Made by a program: the position numbers and the translations under genes | Source: JAGVXH01 sp041649755 | GTDB lineage: Archaea > Nanobdellota > Nanobdellia > Pacearchaeales > GW2011-AR1 | Direction: 5' to 3' | Length of the DNA stretch: 64,000 nt | Assembly (NCBI GenBank): GCA_041649755.1 | Contig: JBAZMK010000001.1 | Coordinates: forward strand, 139,765 to 203,764 | The notes under the pieces: generated by a model | Told to the model about the DNA's origin: nothing | Seen by the model: only the letters and a program-made list of their open reading frames with translations | Database searches by the model: none | Shown: positions 23,048-31,889 of the stretch, piece by piece | Layout of the letters: each line of letters opens with the position of its first letter | Position numbering within the stretch: the first letter of the stretch is position 1

Positions 23048-23310
23048 TTTATTTCTACCTCCGTTCCGATTGCCTGACCTGGCAAACCTTTTTCAAATAT
23101 TGCCCGAAGAACTCCTTTATTGCCATGGGCAGACGCAACTTCTCCAGATATTATTTTTGGTTCCTTTCCTGAGCTTTTCCATTCAACTTTTTTGCCGACG
23201 AATTTTTTAGCTTTTTCTCTGGAATTTATATCTAAGATTTCAATCAAAAAATGCCGTGGCTTGTAAGTTCTCTTTCCCTGTCTGAATTGAATAACGATTC
23301 CTTTAGTCAT
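23044..23310 (-). CDS. rpl35ae: Ribosomal protein L35Ae
   Basis: An 88-aa protein with the L35Ae core: F-V-G-K-K-V-E-W-K-S near residue 37 and the conserved H-G-N-K-G-V-L-R-A-I-F near 62-72, ending P-G-Q-A-I-G-T-E-V-E-I. First gene of the operon with L10e; a minus-strand TATA (TTTATAAAC-like at about 23330-23337) is about 23 nt upstream. Confidence 0.92.
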   Translation of the reverse strand: MTKGIVIQFRQGKRTYKPRHFLIEILDINSREKAKKFVGKKVEWKSSGKEPKIISGEVASAHGNKGVLRAIFEKGLPGQAIGTEVEIK

Positions 23311-23449
23311 ATTATCTAAGTGAAAAATTGGTTTATAAATTTGCTGGTTTTTCTTTGTTAAACAGCTAGAGAATTATTGCCTGAGTAAAAATTTACTAAA
23401 GGTGATTTGTTTACAGAAAATTTATAAAGAGATTTTATTTCTTTGAGTG

Positions 23450-24154
23450 ATGGTTATGAAGAAAATTTTTGAGGGAAATTTTGACGAAGAGGTTCACAGT
23501 GATTTTTTAAAGTTTGGACGAGGAGAATATAAAAATCGTTATCTTCTTGAAGGAAAGAAACAGAAAAGCGGGTGGGCTATTAAGACTGGTTCTGAGTATG
23601 TAAACTTCCTTGTTAGAAAATGTCTGGGAAAAGCTCAGGGGCATCTTTTTGTGAGTGGGGTTATAATCTCTACGATGGACTTAACAAGTGAAATGAGTTT
23701 TCAGATAAAAAAGAAAAGCAATTTTCAGGGAGTTCGTAAATTTCAGGTTGAGGCGGAGATTAATCCTGAAGAGATATTGAGTTTAATGAATAAATATCCA
23801 AGAGTATTTTTTGCGTTATCTTTTAAAGGTGACGGGTTTGAATTAAAGGTAAAGGCAAAAGCTCCGAAAAGTGGAAAGCCTGGCAAGGAATCTGAAGAAG
23901 GACCTAAGGCAGACTTTTGTTCTATAAAGACAGATGACAGAGAAATAGTTGAAGAGCTCTTTTTTGATTTCCCGGATTTTAATGAAATTTCCGTTGATCA
24001 CCTCATCAAAATAGAAGAAATCGTTTATCCCAAAAATATGAAAGATTTAAGACCAGAAGAAATTAGGGAACAAAGTAAGAGGAAAGGGAAAATAATCAGA
24101 AAATTGTGTGTTGATGGAAAGGAAGAGGTAAAAGAGGCAGAAGTTGTGGCTTAA
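23450..24154 (+). CDS. DPANN-type hypothetical protein
   Basis: A 234-aa protein beginning M-V-M-K-K-I-F-E-G. It seems to have an alpha/beta N-terminal domain (E-A-E-I-N-P-E-E-I-L-S-L near residues 96-107), a Lys/Gly/Pro linker (about 137-150) and a Lys/Glu-rich C terminus. The ATG at 23450 is chosen because TTTATAAA at 23421-23428 lies 25 nt before it; a Met six bases later is also possible. Function unknown. Confidence 0.6.
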   Translation: MVMKKIFEGNFDEEVHSDFLKFGRGEYKNRYLLEGKKQKSGWAIKTGSEYVNFLVRKCLGKAQGHLFVSGVIISTMDLTSEMSFQIKKKSNFQGVRKFQVEAEINPEEILSLMNKYPRVFFALSFKGDGFELKVKAKAPKSGKPGKESEEGPKADFCSIKTDDREIVEELFFDFPDFNEISVDHLIKIEEIVYPKNMKDLRPEEIREQSKRKGKIIRKLCVDGKEEVKEAEVVA

Positions 24155-24198
24155 ATATCAACCGCAATCCTTAAAAACTAAGATTACAACGAAATTGT

Positions 24199-24219
24199 GT
24201 CCTAATAGTGCATTGGGAC
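24199..24219 (+). other. Hairpin in the leader of the EF-1A gene
   Basis: GTCCTAA-tagtgca-TTGGGAC, seven pairs including one G-U. Unlike most genes here, EF-1A has an untranslated leader of roughly 40 nt (TATA-like CCTTAAAAA near 24170), so the hairpin would lie in its 5' UTR and could influence translation. Confidence 0.4.
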
Positions 24220-24241
24220 CTAACTAAATTTAATAAAGAAA

Positions 24242-25522
24242 ATGGCTAAAGAAAAACCTATCCTAAATGTTGTCTTCGTTGGACACGTTGACCACGGAAA
24301 GTCTACCTGTATTGGTAGATTATTCTATGAAAGTGGGGCTGTGTCTGAACAAGAGATGGCAAAATTAAAGGAAGAAGCGGCAAAACACGGTAAACAAGGT
24401 TTTGAGTTTGCTTATGTAATGGATAATTTGAAGGAAGAGAGGGAAAGAGGGGTTACAATTAACCTTTCCTACAAGAAAATTCTTACTAAGAATTATGAAG
24501 TTACAATAATTGACGCTCCTGGTCACAAAGATTTCGTTAAGAATATGATAACTGGGGCATCACAGGCAGACGCAGCTTTCTTAGTTGTTGCAGCTGACGG
24601 AGGAGTTCAGCCACAAACAACAGAACACGTTTCCTTACTTAGAACTATGGGGGTCAACAACCTCGCTGTTATTGTTAACAAGATGGATACTGTTGATTAT
24701 TCCCAAGAAAAGTTTGAGGAAGTAAAAAAGAAAGTTACTGAAGTTCTTGCAAGAGTGGGGTATAAAAATATCTCTTTTATTCCTGGATCCGCCTTAATGG
24801 GTCAAGGGGTATGTAAGAAAGCAGACAAAATGCCTTGGTACACAGGACCTACTGTTTTGGAACAAATTGATAACTTTCCAAAACCAGAAAAGCCTATCGG
24901 TTTACCTATGAGATTACCAATACAAGATGTTTATGAAATAACAGGTATTGGAACTGTTCCTGTAGGAAAAATTGAGACAGGTGTTATGAAAGTAGGACAG
25001 AAAGTTATTATTCTTCCTGGAAGAAGCGGAACTGGAATTACCGGTGAAGTTCGTTCAATAGAAGCTCACCACGAACAGCTTAAAGAAGCTGAAGCGGGAG
25101 ACAATGTTGGGGTCAATATAAGGGGTGTTGGAAAGAAAGATATAACCAGAGGCGATGTAATTTGCGATGCTTCGGCACCTGCAAAGATGGTTGAAGAGTT
25201 TGAGGCAAGAGTTGCTGTAATCAATCACCCAACTGTAATCGCAAAAGGATATACTCCTGTTTTCCATGTACACACAGCTCAAGTTCCATGTCAATTTGTG
25301 GAATTAAAGGCTAAATTAGACCCTGCTACAGGTCAAGTTGCTCAGGAAAATCCTGACTTCCTTAAGAACGGTGACGTTGCTATTGTAAAGATTAAGCCTA
25401 TCGGAAATCTTGTATTGGAAACTGCAGAACAGAATCCTTATATGTCAAGATTCGCTATCCGAGATGCTGGAATTACAGTAGCTGCTGGAGTTTGCAAATC
25501 TCTTGTAGAAAAGAAAATTTAA
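24242..25522 (+). CDS. tuf: Translation elongation factor 1-alpha
   Basis: A 426-aa GTPase that brings aminoacyl-tRNA to the ribosome. G1 motif G-H-V-D-H-G-K-S near residue 14, E-R-G-V-T-I near 64 (switch I), D-A-P-G-H-K-D-F near 90 (G3), N-K-M-D near 145 (G4), followed by two beta-barrel domains. Full length for archaeal EF-1A. Unlike many archaea, S10 does not follow it. A hairpin and T-rich tail at 25540-25575 close the gene. Confidence 0.97.
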   Translation: MAKEKPILNVVFVGHVDHGKSTCIGRLFYESGAVSEQEMAKLKEEAAKHGKQGFEFAYVMDNLKEERERGVTINLSYKKILTKNYEVTIIDAPGHKDFVKNMITGASQADAAFLVVAADGGVQPQTTEHVSLLRTMGVNNLAVIVNKMDTVDYSQEKFEEVKKKVTEVLARVGYKNISFIPGSALMGQGVCKKADKMPWYTGPTVLEQIDNFPKPEKPIGLPMRLPIQDVYEITGIGTVPVGKIETGVMKVGQKVIILPGRSGTGITGEVRSIEAHHEQLKEAEAGDNVGVNIRGVGKKDITRGDVICDASAPAKMVEEFEARVAVINHPTVIAKGYTPVFHVHTAQVPCQFVELKAKLDPATGQVAQENPDFLKNGDVAIVKIKPIGNLVLETAEQNPYMSRFAIRDAGITVAAGVCKSLVEKKI

Positions 25523-25539
25523 TTATTTTATTTTACTTA

Positions 25540-25565
25540 CCCTTCGGGGAGATTTATCCGAGGGG
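25540..25565 (+). terminator. Probable EF-1A terminator
   Basis: CCCTTCGG pairs with CCGAGGGG (8 bp with one G-U) and is followed within a few bases by an AT/T-rich stretch ending TTATTTTT. It sits 18 nt after the stop codon. Archaeal termination usually needs only the T-run; the hairpin is a bonus. Confidence 0.5.
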
Positions 25566-25638
25566 AAAAATTTATTTTTAATATTTTAAAGTTTTTTAGC
25601 ACATAAATTCTTAAAAACCTAAAAAGATTTGGGTTATA

Positions 25639-26202
25639 ATGGCAATCAGAATAAAAGAAGAGAGTATTAATGAAATAAAAGAAAGGCTCGCTACCATGCA
25701 AACCGACCTGAATAAGATAATCTATCTTGAATCTGCTTTGAGGGAAACGGGATTTACTTTTGAAATGAAAAGGTTTATATGGAAAGAGCTCGGGGAGTTG
25801 TATGCTGGAAGAAAGATGTTTGAGAAGGCGGCAAAAGCGTATTCAAACAAGGCAGGGGTAGATGTTATAATTAAAGATAAAATAGAGAGTTATGTCAGTT
25901 CGGCGGAATTTTTTTCAAAAGGCGGAAAGGTTGACGATGCTGATGAAATGTTCTCAAGGGCAATGAGGGAAGCGAACTCCGAGCAGAGAAACAGGATTGG
26001 TCTTGCAAAGAAGAATATTTATCTTGTATGCGCAAAAAATTTAGAGAAAAAAGGTAAGAAAGCAACTGCAATGAGGTTTTATGAAAAGTTGATAAAAACT
26101 GATTTAGAAGAAGTTGAAAAAAAAGAGATAAAAGAGAAACTGCTCTCTACATATAAGGCATTAGGACATTTTAGAGAAGCAAAACTCCTTGAAGGAATCT
26201 AA
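25639..26202 (+). CDS. TPR-like helical repeat protein
   Basis: A 187-aa protein composed of paired helices with TPR-like spacing: F-I-W-K-E-L-G-E-L-Y-A near residue 45, E-K-A-A-K-A-Y near 59, S-A-E-F-F-S-K-G-G near 91 and A-M-R-F-Y-E-K-L near 147. TPR proteins mediate protein-protein contacts. Archaeal TATA-like sequence upstream (25600-25612). Partner unknown; the same type recurs in related archaea. Confidence 0.65.
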   Translation: MAIRIKEESINEIKERLATMQTDLNKIIYLESALRETGFTFEMKRFIWKELGELYAGRKMFEKAAKAYSNKAGVDVIIKDKIESYVSSAEFFSKGGKVDDADEMFSRAMREANSEQRNRIGLAKKNIYLVCAKNLEKKGKKATAMRFYEKLIKTDLEEVEKKEIKEKLLSTYKALGHFREAKLLEGI

Positions 26203-26264
26203 TCAGCTTCTTCTTCAATTTCTTCTTCGAAATCAAAAAGATTCTCTTCAATTTCTTCTGACAT
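26199..26264 (-). CDS. Acidic 21-aa peptide (second of a pair)
   Basis: M-S-E-E-I-E-E-N-L-F-D-F and onward; more than half Glu/Asp. The start codon overlaps the stop of the upstream acidic peptide (TAATG), which would couple their translation. Overlaps the end of the TPR gene by 4 nt. Short and low-complexity, so coding status is uncertain. Confidence 0.35.
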   Translation of the reverse strand: MSEEIEENLFDFEEEIEEEAD

Positions 26265-26335
26265 TATTCTTCTTCTCCAGAGTCGTCTTCTAGTTCTTCC
26301 TCATCTTCCATGTCTTCATCAAATTCGTCTTCCAA
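26264..26335 (-). CDS. Acidic 23-aa peptide (first of a pair)
   Basis: TTG start, then E-D-E-F-D-E-D-M-E-D-E-E-E-L-E-D-D-S-G-E-E-E; GAGGGG lies about 8 nt upstream, and a minus-strand TATA (ATTTATAAATA, about 26375-26385) lies about 45 nt upstream. The two peptides form a miniature coupled operon. Confidence 0.35.
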   Translation of the reverse strand: MEDEFDEDMEDEEELEDDSGEEE

Positions 26336-26457
26336 TGTAGATTCCCCTCTTTTAGTTAAATTTCTCTAACAGGAATTATTTATAAATATTTTGGTACTAA
26401 ACTTTCTGAAAGATTATACACTGAAAACTATTTAAAGCAAAGATACTAACTGCTGTT

Positions 26458-26787
26458 ATGAAAGTGGTGAAGAGACCTTGGGGTTTATTTAAACAATTTG
26501 TCCTTAATAAAAAATGTACGGTAAAGATTTTAGAATTAAAGACAGGGGAAGAATTGAGCCTTCAAGTCCATAAGAAAAGAGAAGAAAATTGGTATTTCCT
26601 TGACGACGCTATTGTTCAGATTAGAAACAAAAAAAGAAAAGTTCACGAAGGAGATATTATAAAAATTAGAAAAGGGACACCTCATAGAATTATCGCGGGA
26701 AACAAAAAGGCAAGGATTTTAGAAATTTCCTTCGGCGATTTTAATGAGAAAGATGAAATGAGGTTAGAAGATAAGTATGGGAGATAA
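26458..26787 (+). CDS. Cupin, mannose-6-phosphate isomerase type II-like
   Basis: A 109-aa single cupin. V-K-R-P-W-G-L-F near the start, then H-K-K-R-E-E-N-W near residue 38-45 and K-G-T-P-H-R-I near 71-77 supply metal-binding His and Glu residues as in the C-terminal domain of GDP-mannose pyrophosphorylase/phosphomannose isomerase fusions. Overlaps the following kinase by 11 nt, so the two are co-translated. Likely handles mannose- or fructose-6-phosphate for surface glycans. Confidence 0.8.
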   Translation: MKVVKRPWGLFKQFVLNKKCTVKILELKTGEELSLQVHKKREENWYFLDDAIVQIRNKKRKVHEGDIIKIRKGTPHRIIAGNKKARILEISFGDFNEKDEMRLEDKYGR

Positions 26788-27595
26788 AATTATTGCTATT
26801 GATTTGGGTGGGACTAACCTAAGAGTTGCATTAGTTGAGGATAATAAAGTTAAAGAGTATATCAAAAGTCCTACCCCAAAAGAGAAAGAAGAGTTACTTT
26901 ATGTTATGTGTAAGAATATATCTAAGTTATTCTCAAAAGATGTAAGGGGAATTGGTGTGGCTTCTGCAGGACCTTTAGAAAAAGGAATTATTCTAAATCC
27001 TCCAAATTTGCCTTTTAAAAATTTTAACTTAAAAAAATATCTAAAAAAGAAGTTTAAAACTCGGGTTGAAGTAGCAAATGATGCCGATTGTGTAGCAATT
27101 GCCGAGTCAAAACTAGGTTGTAAGAAAAATAATTTTTTTATTTTGACGATTGGAACAGATATCGGCGGAGGAATAATCGTTGATAGCGAATTATTCAATG
27201 GAAGAGGTTTGGGGGGCGAGTTAGGGCATATAATCTTAGATAATGGAAAAAGATTCGGCGTTCTTGCTGCGGGAAAAAGATTAAAAAAATTAACAAAAGA
27301 AAAATTTGGAAAAGAACTCCTTATCAACGATTTAATAAAAATAAAAGATAAAAAAGCAAAAGAGATTTTAGAAGAATTAAGCGAATATCTTGGTCAGGGA
27401 ATTGCTTCGTTAATAAATGTATTTGACCCAGAGATAGTTGTTCTTAGCGGAGGGGTAAAAGAGTCAGGTAAAAATTATTTAAAGATGATTCAGGAAAGCA
27501 CAAAAAAATACGTCGCGACAAATAGAAAAGTAAAAATTGTGTGGAGTAAGCTGGAACATCCGGGGATTTTAGGTGCAAGTTTACTTATTGACTAA
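26777..27595 (+). CDS. ROK-family sugar kinase, zinc motif absent
   Basis: A 272-aa ROK kinase. D-L-G-G-T-N-L-R (phosphate motif) at residues 8-15, N-D-A-D near 105 (catalytic Asp), G-T-D-I-G-G-G near 130 and G-E-L-G-H-I near 153 are present. The usual Cys-rich zinc motif (C-x-C-G-x-x-G-C) after the His is missing; the chain goes straight to G-K-R-F-G-V-L-A-A-G-K-R-L. Likely glucokinase or fructokinase supplying substrate to the adjacent cupin isomerase. Confidence 0.85.
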   Translation: MGDKIIAIDLGGTNLRVALVEDNKVKEYIKSPTPKEKEELLYVMCKNISKLFSKDVRGIGVASAGPLEKGIILNPPNLPFKNFNLKKYLKKKFKTRVEVANDADCVAIAESKLGCKKNNFFILTIGTDIGGGIIVDSELFNGRGLGGELGHIILDNGKRFGVLAAGKRLKKLTKEKFGKELLINDLIKIKDKKAKEILEELSEYLGQGIASLINVFDPEIVVLSGGVKESGKNYLKMIQESTKKYVATNRKVKIVWSKLEHPGILGASLLID

Positions 27596-27631
27596 GAGAA
27601 CCTTTAAATAGTTTTTAGTATTTTCTTATTT

Positions 27632-28201
27632 ATGAAGAAAAAAGTTTTTATTGGTCTTTTATTTTTCATAATTATCTTATCTTTTTCTCTGCTTGCATTT
27701 TTTAATGAATTCTTAAAAGAGAATGAGGAGGTTATTTTTGCAAATCAGTCATCTGAAAAAGAAGAAAATAACCCATCAAATAAAGAAGTGATGATACCAG
27801 AACCCAATATTATCTCTATAGATAGTAAACTAAATAATAGGGATGACTCTTCAGAGGGGTCTAATGATGAAGTGTTCGGTGAAGAAGATAAAGAATCCCC
27901 TTCTTGCATATTAATACGACCCGGGAACTTACCTGATATAACCTGTGGTGTAAATTATATAAATAGAGATGAGATTTCAATAAAATTAAAAAACGAGATA
28001 GGGGAAAATTTGGGGATAATTATTAATATTGAAAATTGCCAGCCGGAAATAAAGGAGGAATTAAAGAATGAAGAGGAAAAATCTTTTATATTTTTTTGCG
28101 AATCTCCTGAAGAGTTCTTTAAAAAACAAATTTCAATTTCCTACATAATCAATCAGACTGAAAGAATAGATATTAACGGGTTTATAATGGGGGGCAGCTA
28201 G
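27632..28201 (+). CDS. Membrane-anchored hypothetical protein
   Basis: A 189-aa protein with an N-terminal signal anchor (M-K-K-K-V-F-I-G-L-L-F, about residues 5-25), a long Glu/Asn/Ser-rich linker to about residue 90, and an extracellular domain with three Cys (C-I-L-I-R-P-G, I-T-C-G-V-N and I-E-N-C-Q). The cysteines may form a disulfide. TATA (TTTAAATAG at about 27602) is 25-30 nt upstream. Overlaps the convergent pilin-cluster gene by 4 nt and may belong to the surface system. Confidence 0.6.
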   Translation: MKKKVFIGLLFFIIILSFSLLAFFNEFLKENEEVIFANQSSEKEENNPSNKEVMIPEPNIISIDSKLNNRDDSSEGSNDEVFGEEDKESPSCILIRPGNLPDITCGVNYINRDEISIKLKNEIGENLGIIINIENCQPEIKEELKNEEEKSFIFFCESPEEFFKKQISISYIINQTERIDINGFIMGGS

Positions 28202-29112
28202 ATTAACTCTTCTACTCCATAAACCCCCAGGTGCTCATAGTCTATTCTAAACCATGTCGGCATTCCTTGAACATGATAGGATTCCGGATCGTATTCTGAA
28301 AAATAAATATAATCCACTACCGATTTTTCTTTTGTCGCTAAGCCTTGTGAACTGAGTCTTGGCAAGTAAACTAAGGACTCTATCCCATTTATGTCGGCAG
28401 TTAGATTTCCTTCTAGTCTATTGAGAAAACTCGGAGCCAGCGGAGAAGCAATGTAACTTGAACTATTGACGTGAGCAAATAAATTACTTACATTTGAACC
28501 AGAAACAAATGGTTCATAAGATGTTTCCTTAATTTTATTAGCTATTAGTCCTTTTGTACCAATAATGTATAAAGGATCCTCAAAATCAACTATTTTTATT
28601 CTCGAAGAAATATTTTCTGTCTTATTCCATGAAGCTAAGTTATCTGTATCTTTAATTAGAATTTCCATTTCTATATCAATCTTAACCTCCCACGGACTAT
28701 CTTGACTTACAGAAAGGTTCTTTAGGGAATAATTTATTTCTATATTCATCTTTTTTGCAAACTCAGATATCCTTAAGTTGAGCTCCGGCAAGGTATACCC
28801 TTCCATTAGATTTAGAGTTTTATTTTCTATTGTTCCATTTAAAATTGCTTCCCTAATAGACTGCTCAGAATCGTTTAAGAAAGAACCTGTTGAAGTTATA
28901 TAATCCCCTAATGAGAGAATCGCCCGATAGCCCGCTATGTACCCTTGTCTTGAGATGTCCTTTTCCAATGAGAATATAAAGTTGTTTATAGTGTTTATCC
29001 TGCTATTAATAGAACTTCTGTCCTGAAATACTGAATAGATGCCCGTACTAATTAATAATAAAGATAGAAGGATTATTGCAAGGATTGTAAAAAATATTCC
29101 TTTTTTGTTCAT
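28198..29112 (-). CDS. Pilin-like secreted protein of pilus cluster
   Basis: A 304-aa protein with an N-terminal hydrophobic helix after M-N-K-K-G-I-F-F-T-I-L-A, like a class III signal peptide, then a large mostly beta extracellular part rich in Asn-X-Ser/Thr sites (for example N-L-S, N-K-T, N-V-S). Five nt after the 630-aa gene in the same minus-strand operon. Likely a minor pilus component. Confidence 0.65.
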   Translation of the reverse strand: MNKKGIFFTILAIILLSLLLISTGIYSVFQDRSSINSRINTINNFIFSLEKDISRQGYIAGYRAILSLGDYITSTGSFLNDSEQSIREAILNGTIENKTLNLMEGYTLPELNLRISEFAKKMNIEINYSLKNLSVSQDSPWEVKIDIEMEILIKDTDNLASWNKTENISSRIKIVDFEDPLYIIGTKGLIANKIKETSYEPFVSGSNVSNLFAHVNSSSYIASPLAPSFLNRLEGNLTADINGIESLVYLPRLSSQGLATKEKSVVDYIYFSEYDPESYHVQGMPTWFRIDYEHLGVYGVEELI

Positions 29113-29116
29113 TGTA

Positions 29117-31000
29117 TTACCTCCATCTTCTTATCTGCACCTCTGTTGACCATATAAATGGAACTCCTGAGATATCCAAGGCATCTACATTTAATTCGTC
29201 TTCATCGATTATTAAGTCTATCTTTCCGTCTTTATTTGAGTCAAGTTGTGTTAGCAACCTTTCAACAGCGTCGTCTAAAGCGTCTTTTTCAGGATCCCAT
29301 ACATCACCAGAATTCCCTATCTCTAAGATTCTTGTGGAGCCGTCCTGAAACTCGATAGTCTTTGTTCCACCTTCAGCCTTGCCTTTTGCATCTCCATAAT
29401 TCACATAACTCTTTATAAAATAAATTAAATATCCGTATGAGGCTTCGTTAGAAACTCCATATCCTGGACCAAATTCAAGAGTAAAATTATTTTTACCATC
29501 AATAAATACTCCTTCTGCTCTCTTGGGTGTGTACCCTAATCTGCTGAACGCTTTTATATAATCGTCGGGAGGAGAATCGTATAGGGCCACCTGATTTGCC
29601 GTAGCTTCCTGACTTGTGGTTGAACTAGATGTTGAGAGCCATCCAAACTGCCAGTCAGCCATAATTGGAATTGCATTAATTGGCAGGAAAAACTCCCAAA
29701 CAAGATTTCGATAAAAAGTACTCTGTAAATTGTTTGAAACATAGGCTATTGGAATCTCCTGGCTTATATCAATGGTTCCATAAGGCATTGCCGTTTCAGT
29801 TGAATTTATTAGCACATAAGAGTTCTTACCTAAAATAATATTCTGACCTGGGTTATCTTTTCCAAGGTCTAAAATTAAAAAGAAGTATTCATTTCCTAAA
29901 TCGGAATAATTTATACCTGAAGATAAAAGAGAGTTCTTTATTTCTTCGTTATCAAAATGAACTAAATTCCCTGAAGGGTATTTCTTTCCAATTAAAATTG
30001 TCTGCGCCCCTTTTTTAAAAGATAGAGTGACGTCAACCGAAGAGTTAACGAATAAGTCCATCTCAAAAATCTCGGTCGGAATAAATACTGACTTTTCATA
30101 GCGAATTACTGACTTTGATTCCACCACATTTAAGGGAAAGACTTCTTTGTGTTCAAAAGTTTGCATATCAGGGGTTTTATAATCCACAACTATATGCGAC
30201 GCCCCATCATCTCCTCCATGAGTACTATAGAAATATAAAATATTTTCGCCAGGATTTAAGTAAGAAGTAATATTGAAAATTTTGTAATAGTTTATCAAAC
30301 CATCATAGATTTTGTTTCCATTTACGAAAACCTGAAAATATTGGTTAACCCAAGAACCCTCAAGAAGCCAAGAAGCAGAAACTATTTCTGAATTTTCTGG
30401 AGCCTCTACAATGTATGAAATTTTATTTTGGGTTACTGAACAATAATCTCCCCAGGAATAATGAGTCCATCCCCCGCAAATATTGTCCCCTTTAATAAAT
30501 AAAGAATTCTTTTTTTCCGATATTTTCTTTAGCCATGCTTTAGCAACATATCCTTTTATTTCTTCTCCTTTTTTTATTCCACTTATAATCTGTCTTTCTA
30601 CTCTAACTTCCCTAGCAGATTCCATAGTGGTTGAATTAGTTGAGGCTAAAAGGTCGTTATCGTACCAAATCCCTATGTTCTCGCCTACATTCAAACGGTC
30701 AATTAAATCCTGCGCTACACTTTTTGAAAGCGTGACATTCCTTACATAGAGCTCCCCCAATGCTTCAAGGATTGAATGGTTTAATTCCTTAATCTCTCCC
30801 TGCAGTATTAATTCTTTTACTAAATCATTTTCAACTTCTCCAATTTTTAATGAAGAAAAAGAAGTTATAATATCCTCCTCCAAAAAAGTTTCGTGTTGAG
30901 GGTAGTACACTATTGGGACAAAGATTATAACTGTTATGAATATTATAATTAAAGCTATAAGTGCGTCAATACTAAAAAATACCCCTTTTTTTTGTTTCAT
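29117..31000 (-). CDS. Large pilin-like surface protein
   Basis: A 627-aa protein. Start M-K-Q-K-K-G-V-F-F-S-I-D-A-L-I-A-L-I resembles a class III (prepilin-like) signal followed by a single hydrophobic helix; the ATG at 31000 overlaps the preceding stop (ATGA). The extracellular region has beta-sandwich-like parts (one with three Cys in I-C-G-G-W-T-H-Y-S-W-G-D-Y-C) and, near the C terminus, a calcium loop D-S-N-K-D-G-K-I-D. Far larger than ordinary pilins; probably a tip adhesin. Confidence 0.65.
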   Translation of the reverse strand: MKQKKGVFFSIDALIALIIIFITVIIFVPIVYYPQHETFLEEDIITSFSSLKIGEVENDLVKELILQGEIKELNHSILEALGELYVRNVTLSKSVAQDLIDRLNVGENIGIWYDNDLLASTNSTTMESAREVRVERQIISGIKKGEEIKGYVAKAWLKKISEKKNSLFIKGDNICGGWTHYSWGDYCSVTQNKISYIVEAPENSEIVSASWLLEGSWVNQYFQVFVNGNKIYDGLINYYKIFNITSYLNPGENILYFYSTHGGDDGASHIVVDYKTPDMQTFEHKEVFPLNVVESKSVIRYEKSVFIPTEIFEMDLFVNSSVDVTLSFKKGAQTILIGKKYPSGNLVHFDNEEIKNSLLSSGINYSDLGNEYFFLILDLGKDNPGQNIILGKNSYVLINSTETAMPYGTIDISQEIPIAYVSNNLQSTFYRNLVWEFFLPINAIPIMADWQFGWLSTSSSTTSQEATANQVALYDSPPDDYIKAFSRLGYTPKRAEGVFIDGKNNFTLEFGPGYGVSNEASYGYLIYFIKSYVNYGDAKGKAEGGTKTIEFQDGSTRILEIGNSGDVWDPEKDALDDAVERLLTQLDSNKDGKIDLIIDEDELNVDALDISGVPFIWSTEVQIRRWR

Positions 31001-31518
31001 TGCCCCCAAATGTAAACTGAAATCTTTACAAGTTTATTTTTATAAATAGAAATCCTATTTATCTTAATTAAATTTTTTGGATTAATTTCTGTTATGTTTA
31101 CTCCTGGTTTTCCAAAACCTTGTATTTCTGTAGAGTTAACAGTTAAATTGCCCTCAACTGAAAAATAATAATCATATTTTGTGCCAAATATCTTTTTGGT
31201 TCTCGGGTAGTCTTTTTGAGACATCTCATAAAATTCTTCAAGCTTATCTTGGTCTATTTTATTATTGGTTGTTAATCCTATTGAAACAACGTTGGAAGAA
31301 TTCCAATTTTTTGGATAACCTTCTGAAAGAATTTTATCAGATATAGATTTTCCCTCATAATAAATAATCTCATAACTCTCTTTTGAACTTATAAAATTAT
31401 TAGATGAGTAGAGAAGAAAGAAGATTATTCCTATAGAGATTATAATCATAGCTATTATCAAATCTACTCCCCAAGCCTGCCCTCTTTTTCCATTATTAAT
31501 TAATATAAACGATTCCAT
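30997..31518 (-). CDS. Pilin-like protein
   Basis: A 173-aa protein with prepilin-like N terminus: G-K-R-G-Q-A-W-G-V-D-L-I-I-A-M-I-I near residues 9-25, where cleavage would fall before the hydrophobic helix, then a small extracellular domain. Overlaps both neighbours (23 nt with the upstream pilin gene, 4 nt with the downstream one), so the cluster is one operon. Confidence 0.7.
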   Translation of the reverse strand: MESFILINNGKRGQAWGVDLIIAMIIISIGIIFFLLYSSNNFISSKESYEIIYYEGKSISDKILSEGYPKNWNSSNVVSIGLTTNNKIDQDKLEEFYEMSQKDYPRTKKIFGTKYDYYFSVEGNLTVNSTEIQGFGKPGVNITEINPKNLIKINRISIYKNKLVKISVYIWGQ

Positions 31519-31888
31519 CTTGATTTCTTATCATGTTTTTTCCTTTTTTTGGCTGACCAACAACTGAAGAAACTAAAACAACTGAAGAATATTTTTTATT
31601 TTCGGTGATTATATAAAGTGTCCCTTCCAGAATACTTATGTTATATTCTAAATTATCAATAGTACTGGGGATGTAAAACTCCCTTAAATAACCATTACTT
31701 GATTTAGATGCTAAATTTATTTCATCCTGCACAGACATTAATAAGTTACTTACTATACTTTCACGTTTTTGTATAAGACTCCCGGATAAATTTCTGTTCA
31801 TCGCGAATAGAAAGATTATTATAAATAACAATACAAAACCTGTTAAGATGATGAATTCTATACTACTTTGAGCTTTTTTTGTTTTCAT
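31496..31888 (-). CDS. Class III signal peptide protein (minor pilin)
   Basis: A 130-aa protein starting M-K-T-K-K-A-Q-S-S-I-E-F-I-I-L, the classic archaeal class III signal peptide (K-A-Q-S-S-I-E-F) cleaved by the EppA/PibD-type prepilin peptidase. A long hydrophobic helix follows, then a short beta domain. One nucleotide after the previous pilin gene. Confidence 0.8.
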   Translation of the reverse strand: MKTKKAQSSIEFIILTGFVLLFIIIFLFAMNRNLSGSLIQKRESIVSNLLMSVQDEINLASKSSNGYLREFYIPSTIDNLEYNISILEGTLYIITENKKYSSVVLVSSVVGQPKKGKNMIRNQDGIVYIN

Positions 31889-31889
31889 T

